Shown in pieces: positions 1 through 6,085 of a stretch of 6,840 nt of DNA. The stretch is taken from NCBI GenBank assembly GCA_913054565.1, contig CAJXHW010000094.1, positions 1 through 6,840 of the forward strand, written 5' to 3'. Numbering within the stretch: the stretch's first letter is position 1; each line of letters starts with the position of its first letter. This DNA is from an uncultured Kordia sp. (lineage in GTDB: Bacteria > Bacteroidota > Bacteroidia > Flavobacteriales > Flavobacteriaceae). Under the pieces are notes generated by a model, which was not told the origin of the DNA, searched no databases, and was given only the letters and a program-made list of their open reading frames with translations. The position numbers and the translations under genes were made by a program.

Positions 1-1208
1 ATAATACAGACCCACTTAATCCAGAATATTTGGGTTACTTAAACACAAATGCAGGAGTACATTATTGGCGAGATGTGAAAGTGTATCAAAATCATGCTTT
101 TATTGTAGCAGATAACGTTGGTGCACACGGTATGCAGGTGTTTAATTTAACTAGATTACGAAGTGTGGCAAGTCCGCCAGAAAATTTTACAGCAGATACT
201 GTACTAACAGCTGGTTGGAATGGTTCTGAAATAAGAAGTTGTCATAATATTGTTATCAACGAAACTAAAGGAATGGCATATTTAGTGGGGTGCAGTAGTG
301 CCAATGGAGGAGGACCAATGTTTATAGATATTACAGACCCGATAAATCCAGTTGCTGTAGGTGAGTATACTGCCGAAGGGTATACACATGATGCTCAAGT
401 AGTAACTTACAATGGACCTGATACTACTCACTTGGGTAAAGAATTGATGATTGCAAGTAACGCAAATAAAGTAGTTATTATTGATGTGTCTACACCAACT
501 TCACCAATTAAAATATCTGAAGTGTCATATAATAATACTGCATACACACATCAAGGCTGGTTTTCATCTGACATGAACTATTTTCTAGTTGGTGATGAGC
601 AAGATGAACAAGGTTATGGAGGAAACACACGAACAATTGTATTTGATTTTACAGACTTAGATAACCCAGTGTATCATTCTGACTTTACAGGAAACAGTTC
701 TGCAATTGATCATAATTTATATGTTAAAGATAACTTAGTGTTTGAGGCAAACTACACATCGGGGTTACGAGTATATGATATTTCGGACATTAATAACATT
801 TCTGAAGTGGGTTATTTTGACACGCATCCAGAAAATAATAACACTACTTTTTATGGTGCTTGGAGTGTATATCCATACTTTAATAGCGGTAATATAATAG
901 TTAGTGATATTGATAGAGGTCTATTTATACTTAGAAAATCAGGATTTCCATTAAGTGTTGATAACTCAGTTTTTAATGAAAAACAAGTGTCGGTATATCC
1001 AAACCCTGCAAGTGAAAAACTAACTGTATCAACTAAAGATGAACATATCAAACAATTGTATGTATATAATGCGTTAGGGCAAAAAGTTATTGATTTTGAA
1101 TTTAACAACTTTAATGAAGTAACTCTTGATGTTAGTTATCTTTCTAATGGTGTTTATTTTTTAAAGATTAATGATGATTATGCACAGAAAATTTTAATAG
1201 AAAAGTGA
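1..1208 (+). CDS. Choice-of-anchor B family secreted protein with T9SS type A sorting domain (5'-partial)
   Basis: The gene enters from the left edge; the reading frame is open from base 3 (N-T-D-P-L-N-P-E-Y), so the in-frame TTG at 30 is not its start, and the signal peptide lies outside the window. The body is a beta-propeller-like choice-of-anchor B domain, recognised by W-R-D-V-K-V-Y (around base 69), H-N-I-V-I-N-E, H-D-A-Q-V-V, Y-T-H-Q-G-W, I-D-H-N-L-Y-V and G-A-W-S-V-Y-P-Y-F. A short linker then leads to a C-terminal T9SS sorting domain. The protein should therefore be exported by Sec, passed through the outer membrane by the type IX system and attached to the cell surface or released. 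It has two Cys (codons at 240 and 291) that its downstream paralogue lacks at the matching places, so a disulfide is possible. Biochemical function is unknown. Family assignment is firm; the link to the metal proteins downstream is inferred from position. Confidence 0.9.
   Translation, partial: NTDPLNPEYLGYLNTNAGVHYWRDVKVYQNHAFIVADNVGAHGMQVFNLTRLRSVASPPENFTADTVLTAGWNGSEIRSCHNIVINETKGMAYLVGCSSANGGGPMFIDITDPINPVAVGEYTAEGYTHDAQVVTYNGPDTTHLGKELMIASNANKVVIIDVSTPTSPIKISEVSYNNTAYTHQGWFSSDMNYFLVGDEQDEQGYGGNTRTIVFDFTDLDNPVYHSDFTGNSSAIDHNLYVKDNLVFEANYTSGLRVYDISDINNISEVGYFDTHPENNNTTFYGAWSVYPYFNSGNIIVSDIDRGLFILRKSGFPLSVDNSVFNEKQVSVYPNPASEKLTVSTKDEHIKQLYVYNALGQKVIDFEFNNFNEVTLDVSYLSNGVYFLKINDDYAQKILIEK
990..1205 (+). 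other. T9SS type A C-terminal sorting domain (within the first CDS)
   Basis: The last ~72 residues carry the family pattern: S-V-Y-P-N-P-A-S at the beginning, then Y-V-Y-N-A-L-G-Q-K-V, then L-S-N-G-V-Y-F-L-K-I, closing with the basic K-I-L-I-E-K. In Bacteroidota this domain directs substrates through the type IX translocon and is normally removed on secretion. It ends at the TGA at 1206-1208, so the tail is complete. Confidence 0.93.
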
Positions 1209-1236
1209 ATATTAGTATAGTTAATCTTCAATTCCG

Positions 1237-1244
1237 TATATTTA
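1237..1244 (+). promoter_or_regulatory. Possible -7 promoter element upstream of the lipoprotein operon
   Basis: TATATTTA resembles the Bacteroidota -7 consensus TAnnTTTG with one mismatch. It lies 32 nt before the ATG at 1277, inside the only sizeable gap (68 nt) among the five envelope genes. No convincing -33 TTG is seen at the expected distance, so this may be a weak internal promoter or chance in AT-rich DNA. If real, it would let the four lipoprotein genes be expressed separately from the first gene. Confidence 0.35.
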
Positions 1245-1276
1245 CGACATATGTAATTGCAAAACCCTACTTAGTA

Positions 1277-2704
1277 ATGAAAAAGCTTATAGCCTCTTTT
1301 AAATTAATTTGCTTGTTGTTAACGGCATCTTTGGTGTTAAATTGTTCAGACGATTTAGATGATGTGATTCAAGATAATGACGGTGATACTATTTCAAACC
1401 AATTAGATAATTGTATCAACACAGCTAATACTGATCAAATAGATACTGACAGCGATGGTATTGGTGATGCATGTGATGATGATGATGATGATGATGGGGT
1501 GTTAGATGTAGATGATAATTGTCCGTTAGTTGCCAATGCTGACCAGCTAGATGTTGACGGAGATGGAATTGGTGATGTTTGTCAAGGCGCTCAATTTCCT
1601 TGTGAAAATGGTTTTGCTGGTGTGTACCCATGTGATGGGTATGATTTAATGGCTCATGTGCCTTTAAGTGATTTAGGTGCAACAACAGGAAATGACTCTT
1701 GGGGTTGGACAGATCCTGTTTCTGGAGCAGAATATGCTTTAGTATCTACTAATACCGGAACAGCATTTTTAGATATTACGCATCCATCTGTGCCAGTATT
1801 AATAGGGACTTTAGCTACCGCTACAGTAAACAGTACTTGGAGAGATGTTAAAGTGTATCAAAATCACGCTTTTATAGTTAGTGAAGCTTCTAACCACGGT
1901 ATGCAGGTGTTTGATTTAACACGATTAAGAACTGCAACTAATTTACCAGTTGTATTTAATTCTGATGCTCATTACACAGGGTTTGGAAGAGCACATAATA
2001 TAGTAATTAATGAAGTTAGTGGTTATGCATATGCCGTAGGGTCAAACACGTTTTCTGGTGGGCCACATTTTATAAATATTCAAGATCCGATTAACCCAAT
2101 TGCTGCTGGAGGGTATAGTGCTGATGCTTATTCCCATGACGCACAAGTGGTAACTTATGATGGGCCAGACCCAGATTATCAAGGAAAAGAAATATTAATA
2201 GGAAGTAACGCAAATGAAGTAGTTATTGTTGATATTACAGATAAGGCAAATCCTGTAAATATATCAAGTGTAAATTATCCTAACATTGGATATACACATC
2301 AAGGATGGTTTACAGAAGATAAAAAATACTTTATTGCAGGAGATGAGTTAGATGAAATAGATTTTGGAGGAAATACAAGAACATTGGTTTTTGATTTTAC
2401 CGATTTAGATAGCCCAACATTACATTTTCAGTATTTAGGAACAACTCAGGCTATTGATCATAACTTGTATGTTAAAGACGGGTTGTGTTATCAAGCTAAC
2501 TACACAGCTGGTTTACAGGTTTTAGATACGTCAAATATAGGGTCAGGATCATTAAGTCAAATAGGTTTTTTTGATACTTATCCAGCAAACAACAGTACAG
2601 GTTTTCATGGCGCATGGAATGTATATCCATATTTTGAAAGCGGAAATATTATCATTAGTGACTATGATGGTGGGCTGTATATTGTAAAGGCAAGCGATTT
2701 ATAG
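1277..2704 (+). CDS. Choice-of-anchor B family lipoprotein with thrombospondin type 3 stalk
   Basis: The 475-residue product begins with a lipoprotein signal peptide (M-K-K, hydrophobic core, lipid Cys23 in V-L-N-C). S-D-D follows the Cys and fits the Bacteroidota export signal that sends lipoproteins to the cell surface. Residues ~34-103 are Asp-rich thrombospondin type 3 repeats, expected to bind calcium and act as a stiff spacer. From ~110 to the end is a choice-of-anchor B propeller homologous to the preceding gene, keeping H240-N, H287-D-A-Q, H341-Q-G-W and D-H395-N. There is no T9SS tail; the protein ends soon after the last propeller strand (L-Y-I-V-K-A-S-D-L). I chose ATG 1277 because the signal peptide starts there; an in-frame GTG at 1205 would add 24 residues and overlap the previous stop. 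The next gene starts 3 nt after its stop, so co-transcription is likely. Molecular function is unknown. Confidence 0.9.
   Translation: MKKLIASFKLICLLLTASLVLNCSDDLDDVIQDNDGDTISNQLDNCINTANTDQIDTDSDGIGDACDDDDDDDGVLDVDDNCPLVANADQLDVDGDGIGDVCQGAQFPCENGFAGVYPCDGYDLMAHVPLSDLGATTGNDSWGWTDPVSGAEYALVSTNTGTAFLDITHPSVPVLIGTLATATVNSTWRDVKVYQNHAFIVSEASNHGMQVFDLTRLRTATNLPVVFNSDAHYTGFGRAHNIVINEVSGYAYAVGSNTFSGGPHFINIQDPINPIAAGGYSADAYSHDAQVVTYDGPDPDYQGKEILIGSNANEVVIVDITDKANPVNISSVNYPNIGYTHQGWFTEDKKYFIAGDELDEIDFGGNTRTLVFDFTDLDSPTLHFQYLGTTQAIDHNLYVKDGLCYQANYTAGLQVLDTSNIGSGSLSQIGFFDTYPANNSTGFHGAWNVYPYFESGNIIISDYDGGLYIVKASDL
1376..1585 (+). repeat. Thrombospondin type 3 calcium-binding repeats (protein repeats)
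   Basis: Residues ~34-103 of the choice-of-anchor B lipoprotein repeat the pattern D-x-D-G-D/I-x-x-x-x-D-N-C ... D-x-D-x-D-G-I-G-D-x-C. Cys46, Cys66, Cys82 and Cys102 are spaced as in this family. Such repeats bind several calcium ions through Asp side chains and usually sit between an anchor and an outer domain, which is their position here. Confidence 0.88.
1475..1495 (+). repeat. GAT trinucleotide microsatellite (7 units)
   Basis: Seven perfect in-frame GAT codons give seven consecutive Asp (residues 67-73) inside the thrombospondin type 3 stalk. Slippage would change the number of Asp without shifting the frame. Confidence 0.9.
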
Positions 2705-2707
2705 GTT

Positions 2708-4021
2708 ATGAAGTGGATATCTTATATTCTTTTAATAAGTATACTGTTAACATCTTGCTCTAGTGATGATGGTGTTTTAGAAACGACGTCTCATGTTGAA
2801 TGGGTTAAGACCTTTGGTGGTTCAAAAAACGAAGTAGCAAATTCTATAGTTACTACACAGGATGGAGGGTATGTGGTATTAGGTTATACGCAGAGTACAG
2901 ATGGCGATGTAACTAACAACCCAACAGAAGGACACGATTATTGGGTGTTAAAATTTAATGCTAATGACGAGTTGGAGTGGGATAAAACCTACGGAGGTTC
3001 ACAAGACGATAGAGGAAATGAAATTATTGAAACTCAAGATGGCGGTTATGTTTTGGTTGGGTATAGCACTAGCTCAGATGAAGATGTAACTAGCAATGCA
3101 GGGTCTCATGATTTATGGATAGTGAAACTTAATGCAACTGGGAGTATTGTATGGGAAAAATCTTTAGGTTATATAGGTTCTGATAAAGCACTAACGGTTA
3201 TAAAAACTGCAGATAATGGTTACTTTATTGCGGGAGTTTTAGATGTTACTGCGTCTGGAGGTGCAGGAAATAGCAAAGCAGCATTACATGCAGGAGGTGA
3301 TTATTGGGGAGTAAAATTAGATGCTTCAGGTAATATTCAATGGACAAAATATTATGGCGGAAATTTAAGTGAAGTACCTTATGATGTTGTTCAAACTACC
3401 GATGGCGGTTATATTATGGTTGGATCTTCCGATAGTATAGATGTTGATATTTCTAACAATAATGGTTTAGATGATTTTTGGATTGTTAAAATTAATGCTA
3501 CAGGAACTATAATTTGGGAAAAATCTTTTGGAGGTACTGGTATTGATGAAGCGCACGGTATTGTTGCTTCAAATGATGGCAACTATATGATTGTTGGTGA
3601 AACAAGAAGTGATGACGGCCATGTAAGTTTGAATAAAGGTGGGGCTGATGTTTGGTTGATAAAAATTGATGACTCAGGTAATTTGCTATGGGAAAAAACC
3701 TATGGAGGTAGTAGTTTTGATGTTGGAAGATCAATTAAAAAAACACATGACGGTAATTATGTATTAATAGGAAGCTCAAGAAGTCAAGATGATGATGTGT
3801 CAATAAACAGAGGACAAAATGATGCTTGGGTATTAAAAATATCAGAAACAGGTGCAAAGCAATGGCAACACTCTATAGGAGGCTCTCAGATAGACTTTGC
3901 ATATGATGTAATAGAAAATACATCTAATGAAATTATTCTTGTAGGAGAGTCTGGAAGTAATGATTTTGATATCTTAGAAAATAAAGGATTTACAGATTTA
4001 TTAATAGCAAAAATAAAATAA
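2708..4021 (+). CDS. Lipoprotein of seven tandem ~58-residue repeats, probable beta-propeller
   Basis: The 437-residue product has a short lipoprotein signal (lipid Cys17 in L-L-T-S-C) followed by S-S-D-D, predicting export to the outer face of the outer membrane. The rest is seven repeats beginning near Trp32, 91, 149, 212, 270, 328 and 386. Each runs roughly W-x-K-x-Y/F-G-G-S-x-x-D, then D-G-G-Y-x-x-x-G, then S-x-D-x-D-V-x-x-N-x-G-x-x-D-x-W-x-x-K. Seven such units suggest a closed seven-bladed propeller, though I infer this from repeat count only. The third unit is longer (63 residues), with a Gly/Ala/Ser-rich insertion around 182-197. Proteins with this repeat are common in Bacteroidota as surface or T9SS-exported proteins of unknown function; this copy is lipid-anchored and has no sorting tail. 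ATG 2708 lies 3 nt after the upstream stop and the next gene starts 1 nt after its own stop, so it sits inside the operon. Confidence 0.85.
   Translation: MKWISYILLISILLTSCSSDDGVLETTSHVEWVKTFGGSKNEVANSIVTTQDGGYVVLGYTQSTDGDVTNNPTEGHDYWVLKFNANDELEWDKTYGGSQDDRGNEIIETQDGGYVLVGYSTSSDEDVTSNAGSHDLWIVKLNATGSIVWEKSLGYIGSDKALTVIKTADNGYFIAGVLDVTASGGAGNSKAALHAGGDYWGVKLDASGNIQWTKYYGGNLSEVPYDVVQTTDGGYIMVGSSDSIDVDISNNNGLDDFWIVKINATGTIIWEKSFGGTGIDEAHGIVASNDGNYMIVGETRSDDGHVSLNKGGADVWLIKIDDSGNLLWEKTYGGSSFDVGRSIKKTHDGNYVLIGSSRSQDDDVSINRGQNDAWVLKISETGAKQWQHSIGGSQIDFAYDVIENTSNEIILVGESGSNDFDILENKGFTDLLIAKIK
2801..4018 (+). repeat. Seven tandem protein repeats of ~58 residues (~174 bp)
   Basis: Repeat-start Trp codons are spaced 59, 58, 63, 58, 58 and 58 codons apart, filling the mature lipoprotein to its C-terminus. 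Units are alike at protein level (G-G-S, D-G-G-Y, D-x-W-x-x-K) but have diverged in DNA, so the array is old and not a recent amplification. Confidence 0.85.
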
Positions 4022-4022
4022 A

Positions 4023-4793
4023 ATGAAAAAAATAATAGCAATTTTAATATTAAGTGTGTTTGCATCTTGCTCTAGTGATGATGACGTTCAAGAACTTCCA
4101 AAAACAGAGGTGACACTTAGTTTTTCTCATAACTGGAATGGCTTTGTGGTAACAGATGCAGATTTTAACTTAATTCAATATTTTAACGCCAATACAGATG
4201 AACTAAGTATAGAAAAACTTCGGTATTTGATTTCTAAAGTAACCTTTCACAAATCAAATGGAGAAACTATAGAAACTGAAGGGTACAATTTAGTTGATGT
4301 AACTAATAATACAAACTTGACTTTCACTCCAAATGTTCAAATTCCTGTAGGAACTTACTCAAATGTTTCGTTTACATTCGGTTTTGATAATGAAGACAAT
4401 ATTGATGCTGCATATACCGATTTAAACTCTGAAAGTTGGGGGGTGCCAATGATGTTAGGCGGTGGATATCATTTTATGCAGTTAGAAGGGAAGTTTATCG
4501 ATAATGTAGCAGCAGAAACAGGTTATGCGTATCATGCAATAAAAGCGGTTGATAATTCAGATCCTAATAACTTAATTTTTCAAGACACATTTTTTACAGT
4601 TAATTTAGGACAAGTAATTGTTAGAGAAAATGCTGGTATAGAGGTGAAAATGAATATTGCAGAATGGTTTAAGAACCCTAATACATGGGACTTAAATGCT
4701 AGACATAGTATGTTAATGCCTAATTTTGATGCACAAGTAGACATGTATGAAAATGGGCAAACTGTATTTAGTTTAGGAAATGTAACACCATAA
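4023..4793 (+). CDS. MbnP family (copper-binding) lipoprotein
   Basis: The 256-residue product has a lipoprotein signal with lipid Cys16 in F-A-S-C, followed by S-S-D-D-D, the surface-export signal. The body matches the MbnP family: an early beta strand and Trp38 in H-N-W-N-G, the segment I-E-K-L-R-Y-L-I-S-K-V (63-73), I-P-V-G-T-Y (107-112), and the hallmark G-G-G-Y-H-F-M-Q-L-E-G-K-F (146-158) just after Trp139. In the methanotroph prototype, MbnP binds copper using a kynurenine made from Trp by its di-haem partner MbnH. Here Trp38, 139, 215 and 222 are candidates and His36, 76, 150, 171 and 228 are possible ligands; I cannot tell which are used. The MbnH-like gene follows after 2 nt, which strongly supports the assignment. 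Copper as the metal is inferred from the family. The start follows the upstream stop by 1 nt and gives a proper signal peptide. Confidence 0.85.
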   Translation: MKKIIAILILSVFASCSSDDDVQELPKTEVTLSFSHNWNGFVVTDADFNLIQYFNANTDELSIEKLRYLISKVTFHKSNGETIETEGYNLVDVTNNTNLTFTPNVQIPVGTYSNVSFTFGFDNEDNIDAAYTDLNSESWGVPMMLGGGYHFMQLEGKFIDNVAAETGYAYHAIKAVDNSDPNNLIFQDTFFTVNLGQVIVRENAGIEVKMNIAEWFKNPNTWDLNARHSMLMPNFDAQVDMYENGQTVFSLGNVTP

Positions 4794-4795
4794 AG

Positions 4796-5860
4796 ATGAA
4801 GTTAAAAGAGTTGTGGGTAATATGTTTGGTTGTATTTTCTGTATCATGTTCAAAAGATGAGGTAATAGAAGCTTATGTACCTACACCACAACCATTAAAT
4901 GTACCTCAACTATTTGACGAACTTATATTAGCGCCTGTTATACCCTTTAATAATCCACAAACAGAAGAAGGTGTTGCTCTTGGGAAAAAATTGTTTTTTG
5001 ATACAATACTCTCAGCAGATAACACCCAATCTTGTGCAAGTTGTCACGCACCTGCCAATGCATTTACGGATAGTGCACAATTTAGTGTAGGTGTAGATGG
5101 TATTTCCGGAAATAGAAATTCAATGCCATTATTTAACTTAGCCTTTAACTATGATGAAAAATTCTTTTGGGATGGCCGAGTATTTAGTATAGAGCAACAA
5201 GCATTACAACCCGTAGAAAATCCAATTGAAATGCACAACACCTGGGAAAATGTTGTTGATGCACTGCAAAATGATAGCCAGTACCCAGCATTATTTTCAA
5301 AAGCATTTGGAACTTCAGAGATCCGTTCAGAATTAGTAACACGGGCTATTGCACAGTTTGAGCGAACTTTAATTTCAGGAAATTCAAAATTTGATCAATA
5401 CCTGTTAGGAAACGCTACCTTGACTACTGAAGAGTTAAACGGATTTAATGTGTTTATGGATGAAACTAAAGGAGATTGTTTTCATTGTCACGGTAGTAAT
5501 AACAACCCTCTGTGGACCGATAATAAGTTTCATAATAATGCATTAGACGCTACATTTACCGACTTAGGCTTAGGCGAAGTATCTGGAGATCCTAACGATA
5601 ATGGGAAATTTAAAACCCCTTCATTAAGGAATTTAGAATTTACCGCACCTTATATGCATGACGGACGTTTTAATACACTTGACGAGGTTATCAATCATTA
5701 CAGTGAAGGCTTACAAAATTCCGCTACTGTAGATCCGCTAATGAAAAAAGTTAACGAAGGGGGTGTGCAGTTATCGATTCAAGAAAAAGCAGATTTAAAA
5801 GCTTTTTTATTAACCTTATCAGATTATGAATTTATCAATAATTCAGATTTCCAGAACTAA
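4796..5860 (+). CDS. Di-haem cytochrome c peroxidase, MauG/MbnH type, lipoprotein
   Basis: The 354-residue product has a signal with lipid Cys18 (V-S-C) followed by S-K-D-E, which fits the surface-export signal. Two c-type haem sites are visible: C80-A-S-C-H84 and C228-F-H-C-H232. F-W125-D-G-R holds the Trp expected between the haems, and Gln135, Pro139 and Glu145 follow at the same spacing as Gln103, Pro107 and Glu113 after Trp93 of MauG. In A-P-Y-M-H-D-G-R-F ... N-H-Y302, the Tyr aligns by eye with the axial Tyr294 of MauG and not with the Met of classical CcpA peroxidases. This points to a MauG/MbnH-like enzyme that oxidises a partner protein through a high-valent haem state, and the MbnP gene 2 nt upstream supplies the likely partner. 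MauG's Trp199, two residues before the second haem motif, is Gly226 here. Detoxification of peroxide is the alternative role. Confidence 0.9.
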   Translation: MKLKELWVICLVVFSVSCSKDEVIEAYVPTPQPLNVPQLFDELILAPVIPFNNPQTEEGVALGKKLFFDTILSADNTQSCASCHAPANAFTDSAQFSVGVDGISGNRNSMPLFNLAFNYDEKFFWDGRVFSIEQQALQPVENPIEMHNTWENVVDALQNDSQYPALFSKAFGTSEIRSELVTRAIAQFERTLISGNSKFDQYLLGNATLTTEELNGFNVFMDETKGDCFHCHGSNNNPLWTDNKFHNNALDATFTDLGLGEVSGDPNDNGKFKTPSLRNLEFTAPYMHDGRFNTLDEVINHYSEGLQNSATVDPLMKKVNEGGVQLSIQEKADLKAFLLTLSDYEFINNSDFQN

Positions 5861-5896
5861 ATTGCTCAAAATATAAGTAGTTTTAGTTTTTAACTT

Positions 5897-5904
5897 TATC
5901 TTCG
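5897..5904 (+). promoter_or_regulatory. Possible -7 promoter element for the thiamine operon
   Basis: TATCTTCG is one base from the Bacteroidota consensus TAnnTTTG. It ends 10 nt before the first paired bases of the riboswitch, so transcription would start at the aptamer's 5' edge, as expected. No clear -33 TTG is found, and the call rests on this box and its placement. Confidence 0.45.
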
Positions 5905-5914
5905 TAAAAGTAAA

Positions 5915-5996
5915 CTTTAGGAGTAGCTAATTTATTAATGTTAGTTTGAGAAAAATCCTTATAACCTGATTTGGTTAATGCCAACGGAGGGAAAAG
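5915..5996 (+). promoter_or_regulatory. TPP riboswitch (THI element)
   Basis: The THI-box core is present: T-T-T-G-A-G-A (5945-5951), A-A-C-C-T-G-A-T (5963-5970), T-T-A-A-T-G-C-C (5975-5982) and C-G-G-A-G-G-G-A-A (5985-5993). The pairings fit the fold. P1 is CTTT 5915-5918 with AAAG 5993-5996, and P2 is AGGA 5919-5922 with TCCT 5956-5959. P3 is GCTAA 5926-5930 with TTAGT 5941-5945. P4 is CCT 5965-5967 with AGG 5988-5990, and P5 is TTGG 5971-5974 with CCAA 5981-5984. Thiamine pyrophosphate binding normally lowers expression downstream, here of the thiamine-binding protein and PnuC-family transporter. P1 looks short (4 bp). Confidence 0.93.
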
Positions 5997-6001
5997 CTAT
6001 T

Positions 6002-6019
6002 AGTGTAAATACACTTTTT
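6002..6019 (+). terminator. Possible riboswitch-controlled intrinsic terminator (weak hairpin plus T-run)
   Basis: AGTGT (6002-6006), loop AAAT, ACACT (6011-6015), followed directly by TTTT, lies 5 nt after the aptamer and well before the start codon at 6086. The position suits a transcription-attenuation platform, but the stem is only 5 bp with two G-C pairs, so it may be too weak to terminate alone. Confidence 0.4.
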
Positions 6020-6085
6020 ATCTACTTTATTATTGTTTGCCAACAGATAAACTATAACACCATTGTTATTAAAAAAAACAATAAA

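Noticed and set aside
30..32. TTG at 30 as the start of the first gene
   Set aside because: The frame is open upstream to base 3 and encodes more of the same domain (D-P-L-N-P-E-Y), so the gene is cut by the window edge.
1205..1276. 24-codon in-frame extension of the choice-of-anchor B lipoprotein from GTG 1205
   Set aside because: It overlaps the previous stop codon and puts extra residues before a complete lipoprotein signal peptide starting at ATG 1277.
1425..1685. Antisense open frame rich in His opposite the Asp-rich stalk
   Set aside because: Its His run is just the complement of the GAT repeats. The antisense frames at 851-1108 and 3507-3734 likewise lie wholly inside strong sense genes and resemble no known protein.
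4796..5860. Classical CcpA-type peroxidase acting only in peroxide detoxification
   Set aside because: The axial position aligns with Tyr rather than Met, and the gene is paired with an MbnP gene. This favours a protein-modifying role, although detoxification is not excluded.
5861..5896. Terminator after the di-haem peroxidase gene
   Set aside because: Only 4-bp AT-rich pairings are visible with no stable stem before a T-run, so I do not call one.
6031..6039. TATTGTTTG as a promoter -7 box for the thiamine-binding gene
   Set aside because: The spacing between TA and TTTG is one base too long, and the TPP aptamer upstream implies the promoter lies before 5915.
5978..6085. 36-codon in-frame extension of the thiamine-binding protein from ATG 5978
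   Set aside because: The ATG is part of the conserved TAATGCC of the TPP riboswitch, and the added residues do not resemble the family, which starts at M-K-I-S-V-E-L.
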